From: Mycobacteriaceae bacterium
GTDB taxonomy: Bacteria; Actinomycetota; Actinomycetes; Mycobacteriales; Mycobacteriaceae
Length of the DNA: 64,000 nucleotides
Direction: 5' to 3'
NCBI GenBank assembly: GCA_019749805.1
Contig: JAIEPH010000022.1
Coordinates: forward strand, 1 to 64,000
Every line of letters begins with the position of its first letter. Within the stretch, counting starts at the first letter, position 1. The notes under the pieces are model-generated. The model saw only the letters and a program-made list of their open reading frames with translations. It had not been told where the DNA came from and did not search any database. Positions 53,289-62,493 of the stretch are shown piece by piece. The position numbers were made by a program, and so were the translations under genes.

Positions 53289-54455
53289 CTACATTCCGTA
53301 TTCGGGGAGTTCGATGTCATCGCGGACGTTGCCGGCGAACAATGTGGCCAGTGGCGCGAAGTTCATCGTGCGCATTGCGACGTTGCGAAACCAGAGGCCG
53401 AAGCGGGTGCGGGTAACGAAGAAGCCGATGAGTCGTCGGGCGCCAGTCTGTTTTGAACTGATCAGCCCACGCAGCCGGGTCTCGTGGGCGTCGAATGCGC
53501 GACGGTGATCGCCATTTGCGCGGACGAGTTCGCCGGCCGCGATGTACGCCTCAGTCATCGCCAGCCCGGTGCCCTCGCCGCCGAGCAGCGAGATGCAGCC
53601 GGCGGCATCGCCGATGAGCAGGACACGATCGCGTGACCAGCGGTCCATCCGCACCTGGCTGACGACGTCGAAGTACAGTTCGTCGACGTCGTCGACGGCA
53701 GCCAGGATCTGCGGGCATTCCCAGCCGAGATGGCCGAACTCGTTCCTTAACTGCTGACGTGGCGGTCCTGCCTCGTCTCCTGGTTCGGCGCGAAATACGA
53801 ACAGGAACATCGTGCGGTCCCCGCGTAGGGCGAAGCGGGCGACCTGGTGGTCGAGGGTGTTATAGGTGACGTAGGCAAGCTCGTCGCGGGGCCGGTAGCC
53901 GTCGACCACGCATGCGGCAACCTTGCAGCCCAGGTACTGCAGGTAGTTCTCATCCGGTCCGCACTCCAGCCGTCTGACATTGGAGTGCAGCCCGTCGGCG
54001 CCGATGACGAGGTCGAACTCCTCGGGGGCGGCATGCTCAAACCGCAGACGCACGCCATGGCCGTGCTGGTCGATGGCGGCGATGCTGTCGCCGAAGCGGG
54101 TCTCGACTTTGTCGTCGATGGTGCGGTAGATCGCGGCAGCGAGGTCGCCCCGGGGCAGGCTGGTGAAGCCGTCTTCGACCATGCGGCGCAAGACCTCGGC
54201 GTCGAGCTCCGCCTTGACCGCGCCGTCCGTTCCAACCGACCGCAGGCAGTTCACGTCGTATCCGTCTTGCCGGACCTGCTCCTCGATGCCCATGCGCTGC
54301 GCGACGCGGTAGCCGACGCCCCAGAAGTCGATCATGTAGCCACCGGTGCGGAACTGCGGGGCCCGTTCGATCAGTATCGGGGTGTGGCCGCTGCGGTGTA
54401 GCCAATGCGCGAGCGTGGTGCCCGCGACGCCGGCCCCGCTGATGGCGATCTTCAC
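53289..54455 (-). CDS. FAD-dependent aromatic-type monooxygenase (PHBH family)
   Basis: 388 residues. N-terminal Rossmann motif GAGVAGTTLAHWLHRSG with the acid that binds ribose (LIER), the DG stretch VIGADGLHSNVR, and LIGDAAGCISLLGGEGTGLA are diagnostic of the group A flavin monooxygenases. GTG 54455 overlaps the reductase stop by GTGA, so it is the last gene of a four-gene operon. The much longer open frame to 55217 is only the shadow of the reductase gene. Confidence 0.9.
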   Translation of the reverse strand: MKIAISGAGVAGTTLAHWLHRSGHTPILIERAPQFRTGGYMIDFWGVGYRVAQRMGIEEQVRQDGYDVNCLRSVGTDGAVKAELDAEVLRRMVEDGFTSLPRGDLAAAIYRTIDDKVETRFGDSIAAIDQHGHGVRLRFEHAAPEEFDLVIGADGLHSNVRRLECGPDENYLQYLGCKVAACVVDGYRPRDELAYVTYNTLDHQVARFALRGDRTMFLFVFRAEPGDEAGPPRQQLRNEFGHLGWECPQILAAVDDVDELYFDVVSQVRMDRWSRDRVLLIGDAAGCISLLGGEGTGLAMTEAYIAAGELVRANGDHRRAFDAHETRLRGLISSKQTGARRLIGFFVTRTRFGLWFRNVAMRTMNFAPLATLFAGNVRDDIELPEYGM

Positions 54456-55615
54456 ATCCCCGCGCTGATCGCGTTGCGGTAGGCCTGCACCCGGCCGGGG
54501 ATCGTCGACAGCACCGCGATGGTGTGGCCGTCGCGCCTGTAGGCCCCGGTGAAGTGCCAGTCGTCGGGCCGGCCCTCGACGATGGTGAAGGCGTCGTAGC
54601 CGGTCGGCACACCCAGCATCTGAAGCTTGACGTCGTACTGGTCGGACCAGAAGTACGGCAAGCCGTCGTAGGCATCCGCAGAGCCCAGAAGGGTTCGGGC
54701 TGCGGTTTCGCCCTGGCGTCCCGCGTGGTCCCAGTGCTCGATGCGGAGGTGGCGTTCGTAGCGCGGATGCCACCAGCGCGCGATGTCGCCTGCGGCGACG
54801 ACGTTGTCGCAACCGTCGACCGCACCAGTCGCGTCGCACACCAAACCGTCGTCGACGTGCAGGCCCGACCCTTCGAGCCAGTCGGTGGCGGGCGTGACGC
54901 CCAACCCGACGACGACGAGGTCGGCGGCAACCTGCGAGCCGTCGCTCAACATGACGCCTTCCACCCTTCGGTCGCCGACGAACGCTTGCACGTCCACACC
55001 GACCCTGAGGTCGACGCCGTGATGGGTGTGCAGTTTCGCCCAGCACTCGGCCATCTCGGCGCCGAGCGCGGACTGCAGCAGACCATCGCCGCGTTCGATC
55101 AGCGTGACGTCGAGCCCGAGTGTCCGGCACGTCGCGGCGACCTCGGCGCCGATGAACCCGCCGCCGACCACCACGACCCGCGGCCGAGCTGCGAGTCGTT
55201 CGCGGATCGCGAGGCAATCGTCGACGGTGCGCAGCAGCAGGACGCCGTCGGGCACCGCCCCGCCGGGCCAGGCGCGCGGGGTGGCGCCGGTGGCGATGAC
55301 GAGGCCGTCGTAGTGCAGGGATAGCGGTGTGCCGTCGTCGTCGAGGTCAATGGTGCGCGCCGACGGGTCGAGTTTCAGCGCCGAGGCGCCGCGCAGGACG
55401 CGGGCGTCGAAGTCGAACTGCAGCGCCAGGTCGATCCCCGCGCGTTGAATCTGTCCGCTGAGAAGTTTCTTCGACAGGGGCGGCCGGTGGTAGGGCGCAT
55501 GGCGCTCGTCACCGACGACGGTCAACGTGCCGTCGTAGCCGTGCTGCCGCAAGGTTTCGGCGGCGCGCATTCCCGCCAGGCCGGCGCCGACGACGACGAT
55601 GTCGCGAAGCATCAT
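54452..55615 (-). CDS. FAD/NAD(P)-dependent ferredoxin reductase
   Basis: 387 residues. Two dinucleotide-binding motifs, GAGLAGMRAAETLR for FAD and GGGFIGAEVAATC for NAD(P)H, and the second FAD region NVVAAGDIARWWHP are typical of the putidaredoxin reductase class. It passes electrons from NAD(P)H to a ferredoxin, most likely the one encoded next door at 55620, separated by 4 bases. Part of the 56770-53289 operon. Confidence 0.92.
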   Translation of the reverse strand: MMLRDIVVVGAGLAGMRAAETLRQHGYDGTLTVVGDERHAPYHRPPLSKKLLSGQIQRAGIDLALQFDFDARVLRGASALKLDPSARTIDLDDDGTPLSLHYDGLVIATGATPRAWPGGAVPDGVLLLRTVDDCLAIRERLAARPRVVVVGGGFIGAEVAATCRTLGLDVTLIERGDGLLQSALGAEMAECWAKLHTHHGVDLRVGVDVQAFVGDRRVEGVMLSDGSQVAADLVVVGLGVTPATDWLEGSGLHVDDGLVCDATGAVDGCDNVVAAGDIARWWHPRYERHLRIEHWDHAGRQGETAARTLLGSADAYDGLPYFWSDQYDVKLQMLGVPTGYDAFTIVEGRPDDWHFTGAYRRDGHTIAVLSTIPGRVQAYRNAISAGM

Positions 55616-55619
55616 CGCG

Positions 55620-55808
55620 TCAGTCCTTCACCGTGATCGCCTGGGTGGGGCATGACACTTCGGCGCCCTTGAGCTGGTGGCGCAGATCGTCACTTGGGTG
55701 ATCCTGCAGCAGGTGCAGGCCGTCTTCCTGCACGTCGAACACCTCGTGGCAGATGCTCATACACACCCCGTTGCCGTCGCAGGTGTCGAGGTCGACCGCT
55801 ACCTTCAT
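55620..55808 (-). CDS. Small ferredoxin
   Basis: 62 residues. Cysteines CDGNGVCMSIC at 10, 16 and 20 and CP at 53 give the CX5CX3C...CP pattern of 3Fe-4S/4Fe-4S ferredoxins used with mycobacterial P450s and oxygenases. Its start overlaps the upstream gene stop (ATGA). It is the natural electron carrier between the downstream reductase and the diiron-type protein at 55805. Confidence 0.93.
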   Translation of the reverse strand: MKVAVDLDTCDGNGVCMSICHEVFDVQEDGLHLLQDHPSDDLRHQLKGAEVSCPTQAITVKD

Positions 55809-56770
55809 TGCGCTGCAACCCCTTCCGTGTCGACGATCTGCTGGCCGCTGGTCATTTCGGCGCCCTGTGGTCGTTGACGGGCGCCGGCCCGTTCGCGGGC
55901 GGCCTTCGCGGCGGGGGAGTACTCCAGATATTCGATGGCCTGCTCCGTGGAGGCCTCATTGTCGGGATGGTGGCCGCGCCGCAGGTAGCGCAACGGAGCG
56001 GTCACCAGCAGCGTGGACGGTCCGGGCAGTCGGCCTTCGCGCGCAGCCCGCACCCAGTCGCGCCACCGCCACTTCTGGTTGATCGTCGGGTCGGCGTTCA
56101 TCAAGTAGCGTGCCCCGGCAACCCACCAGCCGACGAACAGCGGCGTCGTCATCAGCATCGAGAAGGCCTTGATGAAGTAGCTGCCGCTCACGTGTTGATA
56201 AACGTCGTAGACCAGTGAGCGGTGTTCGACTTCCTCAGCGCCGTGCCAGCGCAGTAGGTCGAGCATCATCGGGTCGGTGCCAATCTCGTCGTGGGTGCGG
56301 TTCTGCAGCACCCACTGGCCCAGCATGGCGGTGAAGTGTTCGAGGGCGGCGACGTCGGCCAGCCGGCGATAGAGCCACCACCGGTGCAGCCGCTTCGGGA
56401 GCAGCTTCGGCGGGTCGCCGAGCGTGATGGATAGGGTGCGCCCAAGGCGGTCGGTATAGGGCTTGGTGTCGATGCCTTGCTCGGCGAGATGGTCCAGCAC
56501 GACCTGGTGTGCCCAGGCGTGCCACGACTCCTGCTGTACGAACGGTTTGATCGCCGACTCCAGCTCGGGATCCTCGACCAGAGACGAGGCCTCCAGCACC
56601 GCCTTGATGAAGTGTCGTTCTCCCTCGGGGAGCAACAAGTGCAAGACGTTGATCATGTGCGTCGTAAACGGATCGTCGGGCACCCAGTGCAGAGGTGTCT
56701 GCGACCAGTCGAAGCGAACCATGCGTCGGTACTTCGGATGCCCGTCGTGATGCAGCTGGACCTCTGGCAT
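55805..56770 (-). CDS. Predicted metal-dependent hydrolase/diiron-type protein (PF10118)
   Basis: 321 residues. Four-helix ferritin-like pattern with metal ligands: PEGERHF, ESWHAWAH, ALEHFTAML and WHGAEEVEHRS, which fit a carboxylate-bridged diiron site. Family members are labelled metal-dependent hydrolases, but the adjacent ferredoxin and ferredoxin reductase suggest an oxygenase or hydroxylase use here. It heads the operon; stop overlaps ferredoxin start. Confidence 0.85.
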   Translation of the reverse strand: MPEVQLHHDGHPKYRRMVRFDWSQTPLHWVPDDPFTTHMINVLHLLLPEGERHFIKAVLEASSLVEDPELESAIKPFVQQESWHAWAHQVVLDHLAEQGIDTKPYTDRLGRTLSITLGDPPKLLPKRLHRWWLYRRLADVAALEHFTAMLGQWVLQNRTHDEIGTDPMMLDLLRWHGAEEVEHRSLVYDVYQHVSGSYFIKAFSMLMTTPLFVGWWVAGARYLMNADPTINQKWRWRDWVRAAREGRLPGPSTLLVTAPLRYLRRGHHPDNEASTEQAIEYLEYSPAAKAARERAGARQRPQGAEMTSGQQIVDTEGVAAQ

Positions 56771-56875
56771 CGATTCCTCCCCGGGATAGCGGCAGTGTCG
56801 GTGAAGGATGACTACCCGGCTCGAACACGAGCTATACGTACCGCCGGTACTGGATTGGGGATTGGGATGTCCGGG

Positions 56876-59149
56876 TCATCCTCCCGTGTGCGGCTCCCCG
56901 GTGGGCAGCGCATCCCGGTAACCGTCTGCGTAGCTGTCGATAGCCGACTTCACCGCCGGGTCGATACCGACGAAGTAGCTGTTGAACGCTGACCGGAAGT
57001 CGTCGAGATTCGCTGTGAGTGGCTTGAATTTCCCGGTGTCGGGATCGATCAGATCCAGTTGCGCGAAGACGCCCGCGTTCCCGATGTTCGAGTCGAGTAA
57101 CCGCGCGGCGACGGCGTATTGCATCATCTCGGAGGTCTGCTGCTTTACCTGCTCCATATCCGCACCGATGGGTGCATCGCCGACGAACATCTGACGCAGC
57201 GGATCACCGGGCACCTTGCCGTCCCAGTCCAGAATCGCCGAGACGCCAGGGATCTCACCGGCGATTGTCTTGCCCATGTCGAACCACATGCCGCGGCTCT
57301 CGTAGGCCCTCAAAGCCTGCTGATTGCCGTATTCGATGGCGTCGTTGTCGGCGATCCTGGCGGCCGTGTCGATCACCCCGCGCAACGTGCCTGCCGACTG
57401 CAGATCGCCGGCGTTGGGGATTTCACCCTTGATGACGGACTGCTCGAAGTTGGCCTGATACTGCAGGCCGTTGGCATAGGCCTGGCCGTTGAGGATGCCG
57501 GCGGCGTCCTTGTCACTGTCGATCACCGCGAACAGATCTCGCATGACCGGCATCTCCGGGTTCGTCAGATCATCGAGCGGATCGAATCCCGTGCTGTTGT
57601 CGAGCTTGTTGCCGAGCATGTCGTCGATGAACGGCTTGTTGGCCTCCGCGAGTGCCTGGGTGAGCTCGGGGTTGACCTGGCCGAGCGACTGGCCGCCGGT
57701 GCCCGGGATGTCGAGCAACTGATCGGCGTTGGCGCCGTTGCCGACGTATGCGTCGACCGCATGCATGGTCTCTGCAACGCGGGTGGCCTGCGCGAGCTGG
57801 GTGGGATCGGTCAGGTCGGTCGGCACTGCGCCGGTGCCGTTGAGCAGCGTGCCGGCCGCGGCGCCGTCGTCGGCCCACTGGTGCTTGAAGAGATCGCCGA
57901 TGAACTCGCCGTTCTCGGGACCCGTCAAGGCGTCGTGCACGGCCATCTGGTCGCGGCCCGCCGCGTTGAGCATGTCCTGCAACGCCGGGTCGACCAGTCG
58001 CTGTGACATGCCGACGTTGTCTTCCCACGGGATGTGGGGCGGGCTGTGCATGCCGTGCAGGATTTCCTCCGACTTGTCCAGCAGCGCCTTGTCCATCGCG
58101 GTGCCCTGCTGCAGGTTGGCATCGCCGGACGACACGATCGCCGCGACATCGCGGTAGTTGTCGATCTCGGGGAACGGCTTCTCCATGTCGGGCATCTCGA
58201 TCGTCGGATTGCCCTGTTCGTTGGTGCCGGGTGTCGGCACAGCGGGCCCGCGTGTGGGTCGCTCGAACGTTTCGCGGATACCCGACGGGAGGTTCGCCAT
58301 ACCGCCTTGCGTCGGCACGCCTTGGGCGGGGTCGCCGGCCGTCTTGATGTTCTCATTGCCCAGCAGCTGCAGTGCGTCGGCGACGGCGCCGCCGTTCTGG
58401 CCGTTGGCGTTCATCTGGTCGATCATCGAGCGAATCTCGGCCGGGCTCTTGCCATCCAGCGACCGCGACAAGTTGTTGAGGTACTCCATCTGGCTGGTGG
58501 GCAGCACCAGGTCGCCGCGGACCAACGCCTCTTGCTGCTCGGGCGTCAGGTTGGTGTTCTCCTCGAGACGCGCCATCTCCTCCGGCGTGAGTTGGCCGTC
58601 CTGCAGTGACTGTCCGTCGTTGGCGCCCTGCTCCCCGGGGAGCCCGGGGTCGCCTCCCGTCGCGGCGGTCAACACCCGCGCCAGGTCGGCATCGGCCTCC
58701 TCGGCGGCGGCCAGCACGGCCACCATGCGGTTCTCGACCTCCTCGGTCTTCGCTCTCAGCGCCTCGATCTCTTCGTCGGTCCAGCCGGTGGTGTCGGGCG
58801 GGGTGACCGTGTTGGTGGCCAGGTCGATCTGGACGTGCGGGGCGGCGTTGGCGTAATCGATCAGGCTTTGCAGATCGTTCTTGACCTTCCGGACGTCGCC
58901 GGCGGCTTTCCCGGCGCCCATCGCGACGAGGAAGGCCTCCTTCTGCGAAAGGGACAGCGTGGTGGCCGATTGGTTGACGGCCTGCTGCGCGGCCTCGCCG
59001 GCCTCACCCTTCCACGTCCCGAACACCGAAAGGTTGCGCAGCGTTTCGGCGGCTTCGCCACTGGTGCGGGCACGTTGCGCCGCTGCCTGTGACACTTCGT
59101 CGATCTGCTCGGGTTGCCAATTCTGGACGTCGGCAAGCGAAATCCCCAC
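56876..59149 (-). CDS. Large WXG-associated protein (TPR-region family), possible type VII substrate
   Basis: 757 residues. The first 110 look like a WXG100/LXG-type helical hairpin: LSVFGTWKGEAGEAA carries the WxG turn. After about 140 residues there is a Pro/Gln/Glu-rich section (residues 160-340) and then a long acidic helical region of unknown fold containing many Asp and Asn. No signal peptide. It follows the EspC-like gene by 3 bases, so both are probably made and exported together. GTG start at 59149. Function is unknown. Confidence 0.75.
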   Translation of the reverse strand: MGISLADVQNWQPEQIDEVSQAAAQRARTSGEAAETLRNLSVFGTWKGEAGEAAQQAVNQSATTLSLSQKEAFLVAMGAGKAAGDVRKVKNDLQSLIDYANAAPHVQIDLATNTVTPPDTTGWTDEEIEALRAKTEEVENRMVAVLAAAEEADADLARVLTAATGGDPGLPGEQGANDGQSLQDGQLTPEEMARLEENTNLTPEQQEALVRGDLVLPTSQMEYLNNLSRSLDGKSPAEIRSMIDQMNANGQNGGAVADALQLLGNENIKTAGDPAQGVPTQGGMANLPSGIRETFERPTRGPAVPTPGTNEQGNPTIEMPDMEKPFPEIDNYRDVAAIVSSGDANLQQGTAMDKALLDKSEEILHGMHSPPHIPWEDNVGMSQRLVDPALQDMLNAAGRDQMAVHDALTGPENGEFIGDLFKHQWADDGAAAGTLLNGTGAVPTDLTDPTQLAQATRVAETMHAVDAYVGNGANADQLLDIPGTGGQSLGQVNPELTQALAEANKPFIDDMLGNKLDNSTGFDPLDDLTNPEMPVMRDLFAVIDSDKDAAGILNGQAYANGLQYQANFEQSVIKGEIPNAGDLQSAGTLRGVIDTAARIADNDAIEYGNQQALRAYESRGMWFDMGKTIAGEIPGVSAILDWDGKVPGDPLRQMFVGDAPIGADMEQVKQQTSEMMQYAVAARLLDSNIGNAGVFAQLDLIDPDTGKFKPLTANLDDFRSAFNSYFVGIDPAVKSAIDSYADGYRDALPTGEPHTGG

Positions 59150-59152
59150 GGA

Positions 59153-59482
59153 TTACAGCCCCAGATCCGGACCCGCGTTTTCGATCTCCGTGGACTGTTG
59201 GTTGTCCGTGCCGACGTAGTTCGCCGCCGCCGACTTGAAACCTTCGACGTGCGCGATGAGCTCGTGGTAGTGGCGGGTGGTGTCTTCTTCCCACTTGGTG
59301 GCGACCTTGGCGAGCGCGTCGCCACTGGTCCCGATCCAGCCGGCGTGGGCGCCGCCGATGCGTTCCTGTGCGACGCCGTGGTCGGCACGCAGACCGTCGG
59401 CGGCCACATCGACGTGGTCGGCGGCCATCCGCACCTCGACCGGATCGACCTCCAAGTTCTTGCCCATGTCGAACAAACCCAT
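59153..59482 (-). CDS. EspC-like WXG100-type secreted protein
   Basis: 109 residues. EspC/WXG100 family: helix-turn-helix with AGWIGTSGDALA supplying the WxG turn, a second helix after it and the C-terminal YVGTD, which fits the type VII secretion signal YxxxD/E. No classical signal peptide. With the adjacent 757 residue protein it forms a likely secreted pair. No ESX core genes occur in the window. Confidence 0.85.
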   Translation of the reverse strand: MGLFDMGKNLEVDPVEVRMAADHVDVAADGLRADHGVAQERIGGAHAGWIGTSGDALAKVATKWEEDTTRHYHELIAHVEGFKSAAANYVGTDNQQSTEIENAGPDLGL

Positions 59483-59820
59483 CCCTCGAACTAGCAGCTT
59501 TCATGTTTGCTGAAACATTACCATTGGTCGAAGTACCCTCTGTTCGCCAATTTCTGGCACCCGCGGTGCTGCTGCACGTCGACGCTGGTCAAACCGATAC
59601 ACAGGGCAGCGGACGCGACGATTTTCGGCGATACGATCCGCTGCAGTCCGTTTCGGCGCGGGGTTTGCGCACCATCCTGGCCTTCAACCGCGGCAAGACG
59701 GGTTTGCTGGCACCGCGGCGCAGGCGTCCGAGCTCATCGACGAGCTGCAGCAGCAGACCGGGCGGTCGCAGTAGCTCTCGCCCCGGGAATGCGATCTGGC
59801 GGGACGCGGTTTGGCCGTAT
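59483..59820. other. Intergenic region; possible gene remnant
   Basis: 338 bases between divergent genes. One plus-strand frame (about 59650-59775) gives a plausible short helical tail, AAQASELIDELQQQTG, ending in TAG, but without a start; it could be the end of a lost gene. Otherwise no feature was seen. Confidence 0.35.
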
Positions 59821-60240
59821 ATGGCCAAGATGAGCAGCGATGACCGCGAGAAGTTTTTGTCCGATCTGCACGTCGGAGTGATCGCGGTCGAACGTAAAGA
59901 CCGTGCCCCGCTGAGTGTCCCGATCTGGTACGGGTATGAACCCGGTGGCGACGTGCTGTTGTGGACCGAATCCGACTCGATCAAGCACCTGTTGATTCGC
60001 GACGCCGGTCGGTTCTCGATCACCGCTCAGGATGAGCAGCCGCCGTACAAGTACGTCACCGCCGAGGGTGACGTCACCGACATCAGCCCCGCGACCGACG
60101 CCGACGCGCGCCAGATCGCCGTCCGTTACCTCGGCGAGGAGGCGGGCAACCAGTTCACCGACGCGAACCTGACTCCGACGTCGGTGCTCATCCGGATGCG
60201 GCCGCAGCGGTGGCTGAGTGTCGACTACTCAGAAGAATGA
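59821..60240 (+). CDS. F420-dependent pyridoxamine-oxidase-fold (PPOX) protein
   Basis: 139 residues of the split-barrel PPOX class used by F420-dependent enzymes in mycobacteria. The strand LSVPIWYGYEPGGDVLLWTESDS and the end RMRPQRWLSVDYS are typical. ATG 59821 is the start that fits the family. Ends inside the convergent membrane-protein gene by 16 bases. Substrate unknown; relatives reduce biliverdin or quinones. Confidence 0.87.
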   Translation: MAKMSSDDREKFLSDLHVGVIAVERKDRAPLSVPIWYGYEPGGDVLLWTESDSIKHLLIRDAGRFSITAQDEQPPYKYVTAEGDVTDISPATDADARQIAVRYLGEEAGNQFTDANLTPTSVLIRMRPQRWLSVDYSEE

Positions 60241-61019
60241 GTCGGATGTGCGCGATGACGTTGTATCGCCGCGAGTGTCGCAATGACGACGAGCACGTTG
60301 GCCACGACGGCCGTCACCGATAGGAACGTGCTTTCCCGCCCGGCCGCACCGATCGCGATCGCCACGAGCGCCCACACCACTCCCGCCGCGTAACCGGGGG
60401 TGCCGCGCAGCATCCTCGTCAGGACCAGCGCGCAGACACTCGCGGCGGTCAGCACGATGAATTGCCACCAGGCGGTCGATGCTGAGACACCGCTCTGGAT
60501 TAGTGCTGCAGCGACATTGGCGAACACCGCGATGCTGCTCCAGCCGAGATACAGGCCGAATGTCACGGTGGCCAGCAGCGCGACCCAGGGCGGGCAGGTC
60601 AGGTCATGGCGCCGCCGCACCAGCAGTCGCATGATGTGGATCAGCGCCGACACCATCACCGCGAACACCGCGACGCTGACCCACAGCCAGTCCTGCGCGG
60701 CCACGAGGAGCCAGACGCTGAATCCGACGAACGCCACGCTGGCGTCGACGAGCACGCTCGTCTCCCACCACGAGCCAAGGCCGTAACGCAGCACCGCCAA
60801 CGCCGTCGCCGCGCTCAGGACGGTGATCAGTCCCCACAAGCTGAACGCGTAACCGGCGGGCGTGATGAGTGCCTGGTTCGTCGCTCCTGACTTCAGGAAG
60901 TCGGGAGCCACCGCATTCGCGATCACGGGCGCGGCGAGCTGAGTCAGCGCCAACACCGCGGCGATCCACCGCCACGATCGCACCGACGGTGCCCTGCTGT
61001 TGGCCTGTGCAGTGGTCAA
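60225..61019 (-). CDS. TspO/tryptophan-rich-sensory-like membrane protein
   Basis: 264 residues with about eight membrane helices. The stretch ITPAGYAFSLWGLI and aromatic-rich helices (FSVWLLVAAQDWLWVSV, GLYLGWSSIAVFANVAAAL) recall the tryptophan-rich sensory/TspO superfamily, but it is longer than the 160-residue bacterial TspO. TTG 61019 has AGAGGA six bases upstream; ATG 61034 in the same frame is possible, while further upstream starts are not supported. Function not assigned. Confidence 0.75.
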   Translation of the reverse strand: MTTAQANSRAPSVRSWRWIAAVLALTQLAAPVIANAVAPDFLKSGATNQALITPAGYAFSLWGLITVLSAATALAVLRYGLGSWWETSVLVDASVAFVGFSVWLLVAAQDWLWVSVAVFAVMVSALIHIMRLLVRRRHDLTCPPWVALLATVTFGLYLGWSSIAVFANVAAALIQSGVSASTAWWQFIVLTAASVCALVLTRMLRGTPGYAAGVVWALVAIAIGAAGRESTFLSVTAVVANVLVVIATLAAIQRHRAHPTHSSE

Positions 61020-61151
61020 GTGGTTTCCTCTCATGCGCTTCACCGAGGTATTCGGAGCCGGACGCATCGCGGATGCCAATCGGCACAAATGTGAGGGGTC
61101 CAAGGCGCACAATCTTCCTCGACGACCATGCCTCGCGCTGAAGGAAATCTC

Positions 61152-61571
61152 ATGAAACGACAATCGGCTGCAGTTCTGGCGGTGGTCGCAGCGGTCATGG
61201 GGGGTGGGATTGCCCCGACGGCCTCGGCGCAGCCGGGCGCTTACAACCCCGTCGCCCAGTACCTCCGCACCGCCGGCAACGTGCGCTGCGTGGTCACCGC
61301 GGAGGCGGCCGCGTGCGAAAACCCCGGGGGATTCGCTGGTGCTCCGGTCAACAGTCGCGTCGCATCAGTGGACACCGCCGGGAAGGTCACTTGGGCCGAA
61401 GGCGGTATCGGTCCGACCTCCGGTCAGGAGATTGCGCTGGTCAACGGACAGCCGTATCGGTTCCACGGTTGGGCCCTGTTGTTGACGATCGAAGGGACGC
61501 GTCTGACGAACATCAAGAGCGTCCACGGCATGAACGTCTCCATCGACGGAACGACCGTCACGCCGTACTGA
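61152..61571 (+). CDS. Small secreted protein of unknown function
   Basis: 139 residues. Sec signal ending TASAQ, then a beta-rich domain with two cysteines (RCVVTAEAAACE) typical of small mycobacterial exported proteins. AAGGAAAT sits just upstream of ATG 61152. Its end overlaps the convergent FGE gene by 14 bases. No domain recognised. Confidence 0.78.
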   Translation: MKRQSAAVLAVVAAVMGGGIAPTASAQPGAYNPVAQYLRTAGNVRCVVTAEAAACENPGGFAGAPVNSRVASVDTAGKVTWAEGGIGPTSGQEIALVNGQPYRFHGWALLLTIEGTRLTNIKSVHGMNVSIDGTTVTPY

Positions 61572-62445
61572 TCGCCGCGCAGCGAAACCCGATGTGCGAC
61601 GTCGCGGTGTCCTGCGATTGCGACGAGCGCGCCGCCGCGCGGTAGCGGTGGCAGTACTCGGGCGCGCACAGGTGCGAGCCGCCCTTGAGGGTCTGCATCA
61701 CCGCGGGGTCGGCCGAGAGTATCGGTGTGCAGCAGGACTTGGCGGCCTGGCCGGGTCGGTGCCCCGGCCGGTAATGGGTGGTCGTCCATTCCCACACGTT
61801 GCCGATCATGTCGACGAGTCCGAACGGATTGGCGGCGAACGTGCCGACGGGCGAGGTGCCGGCCCAGCCGTCGGCGCCGTCGTTGCGGTAGGGGAAGCGG
61901 CCCTGCCAGGTGTTGGCCATCAATTCGTCGCCCGGTCGCACGGCGTCACCCCAGGGGTACACCGTTGTCGATCCCGCCCGCGCCGCGTACTCCCACTCCA
62001 TTTCGGTGGGTAGTCGGCGCTCGGCCCACTGGGCATACGCGTTCGCGTCGGGGTACGCGATCTGGACCACGGGGTGCTCGTCGAGGTTCTCGATCGACGA
62101 CTCCGGTCCACGGGGATGTCGCCAGCACGCACCGGGCATCCAGGTCCACCACAAGCGCCAGTTGCGCAGGTCGACAGGACCGGCCGTCGGCTGGAACACC
62201 AGCGCTCCCGGCGCCCGATCCTCGGGTGGCACGTCGGGGAATTGGGCTGGATCCAAAGGCTTTTCGGCGACCGTGACGTAACCGGTGTCGTCGACGAACT
62301 GGGCGAACTGGGCGTTGGTCACGGGGTGGCGCTCGATCGCGAAACCGTCGACGGTCGCGGTGTGGGCCGGAGCCTCTTCGGGATAGAAGTCATCCGAGCC
62401 CATGCGGAACGAACCACCGGGGACGTCGATCAGTTCGGTCAGCAC
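61558..62445 (-). CDS. Formylglycine-generating enzyme (SUMF1 family)
   Basis: 295 residues. Family hallmarks: GGSFRMGSDDFYPEEAP at the start, PTEMEWEYAARAG, GNVWEW, and the copper-binding pair in GGSHLCAPEYCHRYR (two Cys four residues apart). FGE oxidises a Cys in sulfatases to formylglycine, switching them on; in M. tuberculosis the equivalent is Rv0712. No sulfatase is in this window. Start ATG 62445. Confidence 0.94.
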   Translation of the reverse strand: MLTELIDVPGGSFRMGSDDFYPEEAPAHTATVDGFAIERHPVTNAQFAQFVDDTGYVTVAEKPLDPAQFPDVPPEDRAPGALVFQPTAGPVDLRNWRLWWTWMPGACWRHPRGPESSIENLDEHPVVQIAYPDANAYAQWAERRLPTEMEWEYAARAGSTTVYPWGDAVRPGDELMANTWQGRFPYRNDGADGWAGTSPVGTFAANPFGLVDMIGNVWEWTTTHYRPGHRPGQAAKSCCTPILSADPAVMQTLKGGSHLCAPEYCHRYRAAARSSQSQDTATSHIGFRCAAISTA

Positions 62446-62493
62446 CGTCTCAGGGTAGGCACATCAGTGTGCCGGAGGCGTGATCCGCAGGCA

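Noticed and set aside
53289..55217. 642-residue frame as a fusion of an Arg-rich N-terminus with FAD monooxygenase
   Set aside because: The first 254 residues are an alternate-frame reading of the ferredoxin reductase gene; the real start is GTG 54455 with a GTGA overlap.
59650..59775. Short plus-strand tail ending near 59775 as an intact gene
   Set aside because: No start codon or ribosome site in frame; at most a remnant.
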